A stretch of 30,468 nt of DNA from an uncultured Christensenellaceae bacterium (GTDB taxonomy: Bacteria > Bacillota > Clostridia > Christensenellales > Borkfalkiaceae), in the NCBI GenBank assembly GCA_910588645.1, contig CAJUOY010000018.1, positions 1 through 30,468 of the forward strand, written 5' to 3'. The position numbers and the translations under genes were made by a program. The notes beneath the pieces are model-generated. The model ran no database searches. It was not told the DNA's origin and saw nothing but the letters and a program-made list of their open reading frames with translations. Positions 24,649 through 30,468 of this stretch are shown one piece after another (the stretch's first letter is position 1; each line of letters starts with the position of its first letter).

Positions 24649-25338
24649 ATGAAACTTGCAAAGAAATATGCGGAAAGTCTTAAAGCTTACGATCGCTCCA
24701 AGTCTTACGATCTTACGGAAGCAACCAAGATCGTTCTCGAAACCGCTAAGGCAAAATTTGACGAAACAATCGAACTTCACGTACGTTTGGGCGTAGATCC
24801 CCGCCAGGCAGACCAGCAGGTCCGCGGCGTTCTGGTACTTCCCAACGGAACGGGTAAAACCAAGAAAGTTCTCGTAGTCGCAAAGGGTGATAAGGCCGAC
24901 GCGGCAACGGCTGCCGGAGCTGATTACGTAGGCGCGGAAGAAATGATTCAGCGCATTCAGACGCAGAACTGGTTTGATTTCGACGTAATGATCACCACCC
25001 CCGATATGATGGGTATGGTAGGTAGAATAGGTCGTATCCTCGGCCCCAAGGGCTTGATGCCCAACCCCAAATCCGGAACGGTTACTATGGACGTTGCCAA
25101 GGCCGTTAAGGAAGTTAAGGCAGGTAAAGTCGAGTATCGTCTCGACAAGACGGCTATCATTCACGTTCCCATCGGCAAGAAGTCTTTCGGCGCGGAAAAA
25201 CTTACCGAAAACTTCAACGCTCTTATGGACGCGGTTGTAAAGGCTAAGCCCGCCGCTGCTAAGGGCCAGTATATAAAGAGCGTGACCTTGTCCGCTACTA
25301 TGGGCCCCGGCGTAAGAGTAACTTACAACAAAGGCTGA
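24649..25338 (+). CDS. rplA: 50S ribosomal protein L1
   Basis: A 229-residue L1, the mobile stalk protein at the E site and in many bacteria the translational repressor of its own operon. Domain I and II motifs are present: ELHVRLGVDPRQADQQVRG, LPNGTGKT and the signature GRIGRILGPKGLMPNPK. The aaggagg site precedes the ATG. Transcription into rplJ is then joined by a separate promoter at 25357. Confidence 0.97.
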   Translation: MKLAKKYAESLKAYDRSKSYDLTEATKIVLETAKAKFDETIELHVRLGVDPRQADQQVRGVLVLPNGTGKTKKVLVVAKGDKADAATAAGADYVGAEEMIQRIQTQNWFDFDVMITTPDMMGMVGRIGRILGPKGLMPNPKSGTVTMDVAKAVKEVKAGKVEYRLDKTAIIHVPIGKKSFGAEKLTENFNALMDAVVKAKPAAAKGQYIKSVTLSATMGPGVRVTYNKG

Positions 25339-25356
25339 AAAACGGCATAAAATCGT

Positions 25357-25385
25357 TTGACAATAAAAGGTTTAAATGCTAAACT
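25357..25385 (+). promoter_or_regulatory. Promoter of rplJ-rplL
   Basis: Perfect TTGACA (25357-25362), 17 bases, TAAACT (25380-25385). The predicted start near 25392 gives a leader of about 150 bases. Confidence 0.8.
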
Positions 25386-25391
25386 AACAAA

Positions 25392-25527
25392 GTAAATATT
25401 TTTGCTACCCAAGACGGCGAGCGCCAAAGGCTTAATTTCTCGCTCAGGTGACAGGATAAACCAATCGGATAATTATTATTTTCGATTCCCTGCGCCGTTT
25501 CGGGTGCAGGGAATTCTTAATTCTTTA
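25392..25527 (+). promoter_or_regulatory. L10 leader region with attenuator hairpin
   Basis: A leader before rplJ with a conserved-looking first part (GACGGCGAGCGCC...GGTGACAGGATAAACC), where L10(L12)4 would bind. A hairpin follows (25485-25493 with 25506-25514), then TCTTAATTCTTT directly before the aaggaggt site. Position and layout match the L10 leader of Firmicutes, which lowers rplJ-rplL expression when L10 is in excess. This is recognition by layout, not a model search. Confidence 0.7.
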
Positions 25528-25540
25528 AGGAGGTAAAGAT

Positions 25541-26062
25541 TTGTCAGCTAATTTTGAAGCTAAAAAGGTAGTAGTTCAGGAAATTACGGAAAAAATCAAG
25601 GCGTCCAAGTCTATCGTTCTTGTAGACTACAACAAACTGACCGTTGCCGAAGTTTCCGCTCTCCGCAACAAGTGCAAACAGGCGGGCTGCGAATACAAGG
25701 TTTACAAGAATACTCTTGTAAGAAAGGCACTGAACGATCTGGGACATACTGATTTCGACAACGACCTCAACGGCCCTACGGCGGTTGCATTCGGTTCGGA
25801 CGAAACGGGCGCGGCCAAAGTTATGGTTGCGGCGGCTAAGGAATATGACAGCAAGGTTGTAGTAAAGAGCGCATTTGTAGACAACGCTTACGTCGATAAG
25901 AACGGCGTTAAAGCGCTTGCTTCTATGCCTTCGAGGGAAGAACTTGTTGCCAAGATGCTTGGTTCTATGCAGGCTCCCCTGTCCAATTTCGCAGGCGTGC
26001 TCAACAACCTCGTCGCAGGTATCGTACGCGTACTTCACGGTATTGCGGAAAGCAAACAATAA
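25541..26062 (+). CDS. rplJ: 50S ribosomal protein L10
   Basis: A 173-residue L10, the stalk base that binds 23S rRNA and carries L12 dimers on its C-terminal helix. VDYNKLTVAEVSALRNKCK, YKVYKNTLVRKAL and GPTAVAFG are the conserved segments. It begins with TTG, set by an aaggaggt site 6 bases upstream; the weak start codon fits leader-based control. rplL follows after 78 bases. Confidence 0.96.
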   Translation: MSANFEAKKVVVQEITEKIKASKSIVLVDYNKLTVAEVSALRNKCKQAGCEYKVYKNTLVRKALNDLGHTDFDNDLNGPTAVAFGSDETGAAKVMVAAAKEYDSKVVVKSAFVDNAYVDKNGVKALASMPSREELVAKMLGSMQAPLSNFAGVLNNLVAGIVRVLHGIAESKQ

Positions 26063-26140
26063 TCAAAGAAAAGGGGCGGCGTTCCCTGTAAAAACGCAAA
26101 AAAATTATTATTATCATAAAAAATTAGGAGATTAATAAAA

Positions 26141-26518
26141 ATGGCAGACGTTAAGAAATTTATCGAAGAAATCAAAACTATGACTGTTTTGGAACTTAAT
26201 GAACTTGTAAAGGCTCTTGAAGAGGAATTCGGCGTAAGCGCGGCAGCTCCCGTAGCAGTTGCAGCGGCTCCCGCAGCAGGCGCAGCTCCCGCAGCGGCAG
26301 CTGAAGAGAAGACCGAGTTCAACGTAGTTCTTAAAGACGCAGGCGCTAAGAAGATCGACGTTATCAAAGCGGTACGCGCTTTCACCGGTCTCGGCCTCGT
26401 TGAAGCTAAGGCAGCTGTTGAAAAGGGCGGCGTTCTTAAAGAGAATGTTGCTAAGGAAGAAGCTGAAAAGATCCTTGCCGACCTCAAAGCGGCAGGCGCA
26501 ACCGCAGTTTTGGAATAA
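26141..26518 (+). CDS. rplL: 50S ribosomal protein L7/L12
   Basis: A 125-residue L12 that recruits translation GTPases. The N-terminal dimerisation domain (about 1-35) is joined by an Ala/Pro hinge (APVAVAAAPAAGAAP) to the C-terminal domain with KIDVIKAVRAFTGLGLVEAK. The attaggaga site lies about 10 bases upstream. A terminator follows directly, and the rpoB gene that usually comes next is not here. Confidence 0.97.
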   Translation: MADVKKFIEEIKTMTVLELNELVKALEEEFGVSAAAPVAVAAAPAAGAAPAAAAEEKTEFNVVLKDAGAKKIDVIKAVRAFTGLGLVEAKAAVEKGGVLKENVAKEEAEKILADLKAAGATAVLE

Positions 26519-26528
26519 TTCGGATTTG

Positions 26529-26560
26529 AAAACGCCGCCGATTTTCGGCGGCGTTTTATT
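26529..26560 (+). terminator. Terminator after rplL
   Basis: A 12-bp stem AAAACGCCGCCG/CGGCGGCGTTTT with an ATTTT loop, followed by ATTC. Confidence 0.88.
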
Positions 26561-26622
26561 CGTTTAACGGATAAGTTTTTGCTCTATAAAATAATTATTT
26601 ATTTTATCTATAAGCAAATTGC

Positions 26623-26651
26623 TTGACGAAACTTCATTTTGAAAGTAAAAT
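26623..26651 (+). promoter_or_regulatory. Promoter of cyclophilin-like lipoprotein gene
   Basis: TTGACG (26623-26628), 17 bases, TAAAAT (26646-26651). The ATG at 26666 is only 14 bases past the -10, so the leader would be about 7 bases. Confidence 0.7.
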
Positions 26652-26665
26652 GAGATAGTATAGTT

Positions 26666-27610
26666 ATGAAAAACGTTAAATTAGGAAAAATTTTATTGTG
26701 TGCGGCTTCCGCCGTAATGATAACCGCTTCGGCGGCGTCGCTCGGAGCCTGCACTATTGAGACCGCTCATCCCGAAGCGGAAATTACGTATGAGTTCAAC
26801 GGCGAAACTTATTCCGTAAAATATACGTTGTACCGCAATCTTCGCCCCCACACCGTAAGACACTTTATCGAGCTTTCGGACGAAGGGTATTATGACAATA
26901 CCGTGATTCACAATTACGATACGAGCGATTGGTTCGGCGGAATGTATACCTACGATAAGGAACAGTACTCGGAAAAGAGCGAAAACGCCAATCAGATGGC
27001 GGAATACTTCGCGGATTTTTCCAAGGAAGACGCTTACGTTCAGCTCTATGCGGACGGCGTGCTTTCCAAAACGGTATTTAAGTTTGCGGCGTATAATCCC
27101 GAAACGGAAAAGATCGAAGACACCGACGAATACGTTCCCACGCTTATGGGTGAGTTCTATAACAACATTCACCAGGAGTTTGAAAACGATCCCCTTTCTT
27201 CGGAGTTCGGTTGCCTTAAAACTTATTATTACGAAAAGTCTTCCGTTCAGAAGGTTTACGTAACGCCTACAAAAGATCAGACGATCATGGCGGATTACAA
27301 GTCTAACTGTACGACTTCTTTGTTTGCGGTTCAGACGGGCACAAGTTCCAGCTATACCCGCGCAACCTATTCGGTATTTGCAAAGCTTGCGAGCATCGAC
27401 GAGTTTGAAAATCTGATCGAGGACATCAACGACTACATCAGGGACGAACACGGCGGCACTAAGAGCGACTTCTACAACGAGACTGTCGTACACGTTGACA
27501 ACAGCGACGCGTTTACCGATAAGTCGGAAGTCGACAGGGGTATTGAACAGACTTTCAAGTCTCCCAAGACTCCCATAATAATAAAATCGGTCAAAATAAC
27601 CAAATATTAA
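26666..27610 (+). CDS. Lipoprotein with a divergent cyclophilin-like domain
   Basis: A 314-residue exported lipoprotein with a basic start, hydrophobic core and lipobox SLGAC (Cys29). Residues about 38-95 resemble the beginning of cyclophilin-type peptidylprolyl isomerases (YTLYRNLRPHTVRHFIEL then YYDNTVIHNY, compare PKTVENFxxL...GYYDGTxFHR). Residues about 225-245 resemble the later HTVFGKV strand (YSVFAKLAS). The catalytic Arg and the QGGD segment of active enzymes are not recognisable; WFGGMYTY takes that place. It may therefore act as a folding or binding protein outside the membrane, not as a full isomerase. A roughly 100-residue insertion rich in acidic residues separates the two parts. 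No ribosome binding site precedes the ATG. Confidence 0.7.
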   Translation: MKNVKLGKILLCAASAVMITASAASLGACTIETAHPEAEITYEFNGETYSVKYTLYRNLRPHTVRHFIELSDEGYYDNTVIHNYDTSDWFGGMYTYDKEQYSEKSENANQMAEYFADFSKEDAYVQLYADGVLSKTVFKFAAYNPETEKIEDTDEYVPTLMGEFYNNIHQEFENDPLSSEFGCLKTYYYEKSSVQKVYVTPTKDQTIMADYKSNCTTSLFAVQTGTSSSYTRATYSVFAKLASIDEFENLIEDINDYIRDEHGGTKSDFYNETVVHVDNSDAFTDKSEVDRGIEQTFKSPKTPIIIKSVKITKY

Positions 27611-27622
27611 TTTCACGCTTTA

Positions 27623-27654
27623 AACACCCGTTGCTCACTGCAACGGGTGTTATT
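27623..27654 (+). terminator. Terminator after cyclophilin-like lipoprotein gene
   Basis: A 12-bp stem AACACCCGTTGC/GCAACGGGTGTT with a TCACT loop, followed by ATTTACTT. It runs straight into the next promoter. Confidence 0.85.
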
Positions 27655-27657
27655 TAC

Positions 27658-27686
27658 TTGCAATTATCATCGGCTTGATATACAAT
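27658..27686 (+). promoter_or_regulatory. Promoter of DUF2188 protein and GTPase genes
   Basis: TTGCAA (27658-27663), 17 bases, TACAAT (27681-27686). No other promoter is clear before the GTPase genes. Confidence 0.7.
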
Positions 27687-27709
27687 ATTAAGAAATGAGG
27701 AGGGGAAGG

Positions 27710-28264
27710 ATGAATTTACTTTTCGCTCTTGCCGATTTAAGTAAGGAGCAATGGATAATAATAGCGGCGGCGGTTGCCGCAGCGGTGTTGCTGATAATTA
27801 TAATAATTGTCTGCGCCCGTATAAGAATAAAGAAAAACAAAAAGAAAAAAGCCGAGCAAAGCTCCGCTAAGACGGTGGAAAGTCCTGCCTGTCAATCTCC
27901 CGCAGAGCCAAAACAGGTTATGGAATACGAGAAAAAGCCGGAGGAGAGAAAAACTCCTGCCTACGTCGAACGGCAGGCGGAACCCGCTATCGAGCCCGAC
28001 CGTGAGGAAATTTCAGAACGGGCAGAGCGGAGCAATGATAAACCAGCCGTTCAGACCAAGCCGCAGGAGGGCAAAGTTTATCACGTTTCCAAACGCAAGG
28101 AGGACGGTAAGTGGCAGATCAAACTTGCGGGTGGGGCAAAGGCTATAAAACTGTTCGCAACACAGGCGGAAGCGCTTGCGTATTGCAGGCAGCTGGCTAT
28201 AAGTCAGGGAGCCAGGATCATCTTACATAAAGTGGACGGCTCGTTCAGAAAGTTAAATTATTAA
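27710..28264 (+). CDS. Membrane-anchored DUF2188 protein
   Basis: A 184-residue protein with one hydrophobic helix (about 15-36) closed by a run of lysines (RIKKNKKKK), then a Glu/Pro/Lys-rich linker to about residue 118. A C-terminal DUF2188-like domain (121-182) follows, with VYHVSKRKEDGKWQIK, TQAEALAYCRQLA and ARIILHKVDGSF. DUF2188 is a small fold of unknown role. The helix and following positive charges place the domain in the cytosol. I start it at 27710 because gaggagggg is 4-10 bases upstream; the ATG at 27695 overlaps that site. The layout (short start, helix, charged linker, small domain) matches the uL15-like protein at 12543. The GTPase gene starts 23 bases downstream, so co-transcription is likely. 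Confidence 0.8.
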   Translation: MNLLFALADLSKEQWIIIAAAVAAAVLLIIIIIVCARIRIKKNKKKKAEQSSAKTVESPACQSPAEPKQVMEYEKKPEERKTPAYVERQAEPAIEPDREEISERAERSNDKPAVQTKPQEGKVYHVSKRKEDGKWQIKLAGGAKAIKLFATQAEALAYCRQLAISQGARIILHKVDGSFRKLNY

Positions 28265-28287
28265 AAAATATTTATATAGGAGACGTT

Positions 28288-29433
28288 ATGACAAAGATAG
28301 ATATTTTTTCGGGATTTTTGGGCGCGGGAAAAACTACGCTCATAAAAAAACTAATCAAAGAGGCATACGCGGGTGAAAAGCTCGTTCTTATCGAGAACGA
28401 ATTCGGTGAAATAGGCATAGACGGCGGATTTTTGCAGGACGCGGGGATCAGGATCAACGAACTCAATTCGGGATGTATCTGTTGTTCCCTCGTGGGCGAT
28501 TTTGCAAAGGCACTTGAAAAAGTTCAAAGCGAGTACAACCCCGACAGGATTTTGATAGAGCCGTCGGGCGTGGGCAAGCTTTCCGACGTAATGCGCGCCG
28601 TAGAGAGTGCAAATCTCAAAGATTGTAAGATCAATACTTACACGGCGGTAGTAGACGCGTTGAAGTGCAGAATGTATATGAGAAACTTCGGTGAGTTTTT
28701 CAACGATCAGATAGAAACAGCGGCTTGCGTTATATTCAGCCATACGGACGTTGCAAGCGAAGAGAAACTTGCCGCCGCTATCGAGCTTGTCAGGGCGCGC
28801 AACGGGCACGCCACTATTGTTACGACGCCCATTGCGGAACTCGACGGTAAGGAGTTGCTTGCGGCAATGGAAAATTCCAGGACGCTTGCGGCCGAGCTTG
28901 ACGAAATGGAAAACGAGCATCGCTGTTGCCACGGACATCACGGGCACGATCATGGCAAGGGTTGCTGTCACGGCCACCACGACCACGAGGACGAACACGA
29001 ATGCCATCATCACGGACACGAGCATGGCGAGGGCTGTTGCCACGGCCACCACGACCATGAGGACGAACACGAATGTCATCATCACGGGCACGAGCATGGC
29101 GAGGGCTGCTGTCACGGACATCACGAACATCACCACGATCACGCACATCATCACGCGGACGAGGTATTTACAAGCTGGGGCGTGGAGACGGCTAAAAAGT
29201 TTTCCGATAGCGAACTCAAAACGGCCCTTTCCAAACTGGACGACCAGTCCAGATTCGGTATTGTGCTTCGCGCAAAGGGAATTGTTCCCTCGGTTTCGGG
29301 TAATTGGTTGCACTTCGATTATATCCCTGGAGAAGTCGACGTGCGCGAGGGCTCGGCGGCATATGCGGGCAGACTGTGCGTAATCGGCTCAAAGATCGAC
29401 GAGGAAAAGCTTGCCGAATTGTTCGGAGTATAA
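28288..29433 (+). CDS. G3E (CobW/ZNG-like) GTPase with His-rich metal-binding insert
   Basis: A 381-residue GTPase of the COG0523 class, which delivers or stores transition metals such as zinc, cobalt or nickel. Walker A is GFLGAGKTT (9-17), an ENEFGE switch follows, and the family metal site CICC is at 63-66. The usual NKxD base-recognition motif reads SHTD here. Residues about 210-290 are a His/Cys/Glu-rich stretch built from a 24-residue unit (starting GCCHGHHDHED) present twice in full plus partial copies at each end. The CobW C-terminal domain follows (about 291-375, SWGVETAKKFSD to GVPS-like strands). It lies 3 bases before a second GTPase-like gene. Cytosolic metallochaperone or metal store is the likely role; which metal is not decided by the sequence. 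Confidence 0.9.
   Translation: MTKIDIFSGFLGAGKTTLIKKLIKEAYAGEKLVLIENEFGEIGIDGGFLQDAGIRINELNSGCICCSLVGDFAKALEKVQSEYNPDRILIEPSGVGKLSDVMRAVESANLKDCKINTYTAVVDALKCRMYMRNFGEFFNDQIETAACVIFSHTDVASEEKLAAAIELVRARNGHATIVTTPIAELDGKELLAAMENSRTLAAELDEMENEHRCCHGHHGHDHGKGCCHGHHDHEDEHECHHHGHEHGEGCCHGHHDHEDEHECHHHGHEHGEGCCHGHHEHHHDHAHHHADEVFTSWGVETAKKFSDSELKTALSKLDDQSRFGIVLRAKGIVPSVSGNWLHFDYIPGEVDVREGSAAYAGRLCVIGSKIDEEKLAELFGV
28960..29103 (+). repeat. Two 72-bp tandem repeats inside the GTPase gene
   Basis: Two in-frame copies (28960-29031 and 29032-29103) encode the same 24 residues and differ only at a few synonymous bases. A third, diverged partial copy starts at 29104. This indicates recent duplication under selection for the protein sequence; copy number may vary between strains. 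Confidence 0.9.
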
Positions 29434-29436
29434 AGT

Positions 29437-30393
29437 ATGCAAGAAGTATCCGAAGTAGGCGTATACCTCTTTCTCGGCTTTCTCGAATCGGGCAAGACCA
29501 AATTTATACAGGAAACTCTCGAAGATCCGCGGATGAATTCGGGTGAGCGTACCCTTTTGCTCGTTTGCGAGGAGGGGGAAGAGGAATACAATCCGGAAAA
29601 GTTTGCCGTGCGCGCTGTAACCAAAGTTACGCTTGAAGACGTTTCGGAGCTGACCTGCGAAAATCTCGAAAGGCTCACGGAAAAATACAAGGTGCAGAGG
29701 GTAGTCGTAGAGTACAACGGAACATGGCTGTTGCAGCAATTTTTCGACGCAATGCCGGAAAGCTGGGTTATAAATCAGATTATGACTTTCTTCGACGCGG
29801 CGACCTTCCTTAATTACAATCAGAATATGCGCCAGTTGGTTTTCGATAAAGTGCAAATGACGCAGTTGGTCGTCTTTAACCGCTTCAAGGGCGAATATGA
29901 TAAGATTGACTTCCATAAGGTGGTACGGGGTATTTCCCGCCGTCCCGACATAATATACGAGTATATCGGCGGCAAGACCGAGTTTGACGAAATAGAAGAT
30001 CCCATGCCGTTTGACGTCAACGCTCCCGTGATAGAGGTAGAAGATAGGGATTTTGCCTGGTTCTACCGCGATCTTGCGGAAAAGACGGACGAGTATGTCG
30101 GCAAGACGGTCAGGTTTAAGGGAATGGCGGCCGTTTCGGGTAAAGTCCCCAAAAACTGGATAGTTTTGGGGCGACATATTATGACCTGCTGTGAGGCCGA
30201 CATCGCATACGACGGCTTTGCGGTAAAGACCAACGGACTGATTACGGGAGTAAAGACACGGGACTGGCTTACGGTTACCGCGAAAATTGCTCTTGAATAC
30301 AGCGCGGTATACCGCGGCGAGGGGCCCGTACTAATAGCGGAAAAGATAGAAAAGGCCGATCCGCCCGAACAAGCGGTAGTCACATATTATTGA
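29437..30393 (+). CDS. CobW-like GTPase fused to DUF1980/TIGR03943-like domain
   Basis: A 318-residue protein in two parts. The N-terminal part (about 5-195) is a reduced G3E-type P-loop domain with Walker A GFLESGKT (14-21), a VVVEYNG strand in place of the usual IEPSG, and no CxCC metal site. The C-terminal part (about 205-315) matches the OB-like end of TIGR03943/YcgQ proteins: GKTVRFKGMAAVSGKVPKN, then the conserved MTCCEAD (Cys251, Cys252) and TNGLITGVKTRDWLTVTAKI. YcgQ-type proteins work with a DUF318-type permease (YcgR) and are often found with COG0523 GTPases. It starts 3 bases after the His-rich GTPase, so both are one transcript. A permease gene might follow beyond the window edge. 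Confidence 0.83.
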   Translation: MQEVSEVGVYLFLGFLESGKTKFIQETLEDPRMNSGERTLLLVCEEGEEEYNPEKFAVRAVTKVTLEDVSELTCENLERLTEKYKVQRVVVEYNGTWLLQQFFDAMPESWVINQIMTFFDAATFLNYNQNMRQLVFDKVQMTQLVVFNRFKGEYDKIDFHKVVRGISRRPDIIYEYIGGKTEFDEIEDPMPFDVNAPVIEVEDRDFAWFYRDLAEKTDEYVGKTVRFKGMAAVSGKVPKNWIVLGRHIMTCCEADIAYDGFAVKTNGLITGVKTRDWLTVTAKIALEYSAVYRGEGPVLIAEKIEKADPPEQAVVTYY

Positions 30394-30468
30394 TAATAAA
30401 ATATAGCCACGACAAAAGCGCACTTCCCATAGGGAATTAAAAAACTAAATTATTAAGAGTTATACTTT

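Noticed and set aside
26693..27616. A 307-codon minus-strand open frame opposite the cyclophilin-like lipoprotein gene
   Set aside because: It overlaps a gene with a signal peptide, promoter and terminator, and its translation has biased Arg/Val content without a known domain.
28351..29313. A 320-codon minus-strand open frame opposite the G3E GTPase gene
   Set aside because: Its Val/Met-rich repeats are the reverse complement of the His-rich codons; no independent support.
30394..30468. Possible terminator or gene start at the right edge (TTCCC-ATA-GGGAA at 30424-30436)
   Set aside because: The 5-bp stem has no U tract after it, and no ribosome binding site or start codon follows before the window ends.
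1..30468. CRISPR array, tRNA, rRNA or insertion sequence
   Set aside because: No spaced direct repeats, cloverleaf genes or transposase frames were found; the only tandem repeat is coding (28960-29103).

Overview
The window is a chromosomal stretch of a low-to-mid GC bacterium of the Firmicutes (Clostridia) type. The evidence is the AGGAGG-like ribosome binding sites, the sigma-A promoters with 17-base spacers, the L27 precursor extension, the ribosomal leader regions and the dense use of short intrinsic terminators. An uncultured gut Clostridia lineage (Christensenellales-like) is my guess from style and gene content; no rRNA or tRNA is present to fix it.

Layout. (1) 107-5646: carbohydrate-related surface genes, namely a modular lipoprotein with two Ig-like domains and three carbohydrate-binding-like modules, then a domain-permuted GH3 glycosidase with a membrane helix at each end. 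(2) 5772-8852: a large hybrid histidine kinase with its own consensus promoter. (3) 8982-11740: an unrecognised 215-residue protein followed by a soluble VirD4/TraG-like ATPase, with no relaxase, integrase or other conjugation gene. (4) 11836-12366: inorganic pyrophosphatase. (5) 12543-17844: a run of a membrane-anchored protein ending in a ribosomal uL15-like domain, an SbcD/YhaO-like nuclease, a short SbcC/YhaN-like ATPase with a membrane hairpin, and a GH43-like protein that has lost expected catalytic residues. (6) 17903-20188, minus strand: AEC transporter, GNAT acetyltransferase, L27, L21. (7) 20374-22344: a helical protein on the plus strand and RNase G on the minus strand. (8) 22524-26518: a SecB-like chaperone, then the rpmG-secE-nusG-rplK-rplA and rplJ-rplL ribosomal/secretion block. 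(9) 26666-30393: a cyclophilin-like lipoprotein, a membrane-anchored DUF2188 protein, and a metal-handling pair made of a His-rich G3E GTPase and a GTPase fused to a DUF1980-like domain.

How they fit together. The translation/secretion block (SecB, SecE, NusG, L33, L11, L1, L10, L12, L21, L27, RNase G) is housekeeping and carries recognisable leader control regions. The carbohydrate genes probably bind and cleave plant or host glycans at the cell surface. The last two genes look like a metallochaperone module whose usual permease partner would lie beyond the window. The least explained parts are the orphan VirD4-like ATPase pair and the two membrane-tethered proteins that present small cytosolic domains (uL15-like and DUF2188) on long charged linkers. 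No CRISPR array, insertion sequence, tRNA or rRNA was seen, and no gene-free stretch exceeds about 200 bases.
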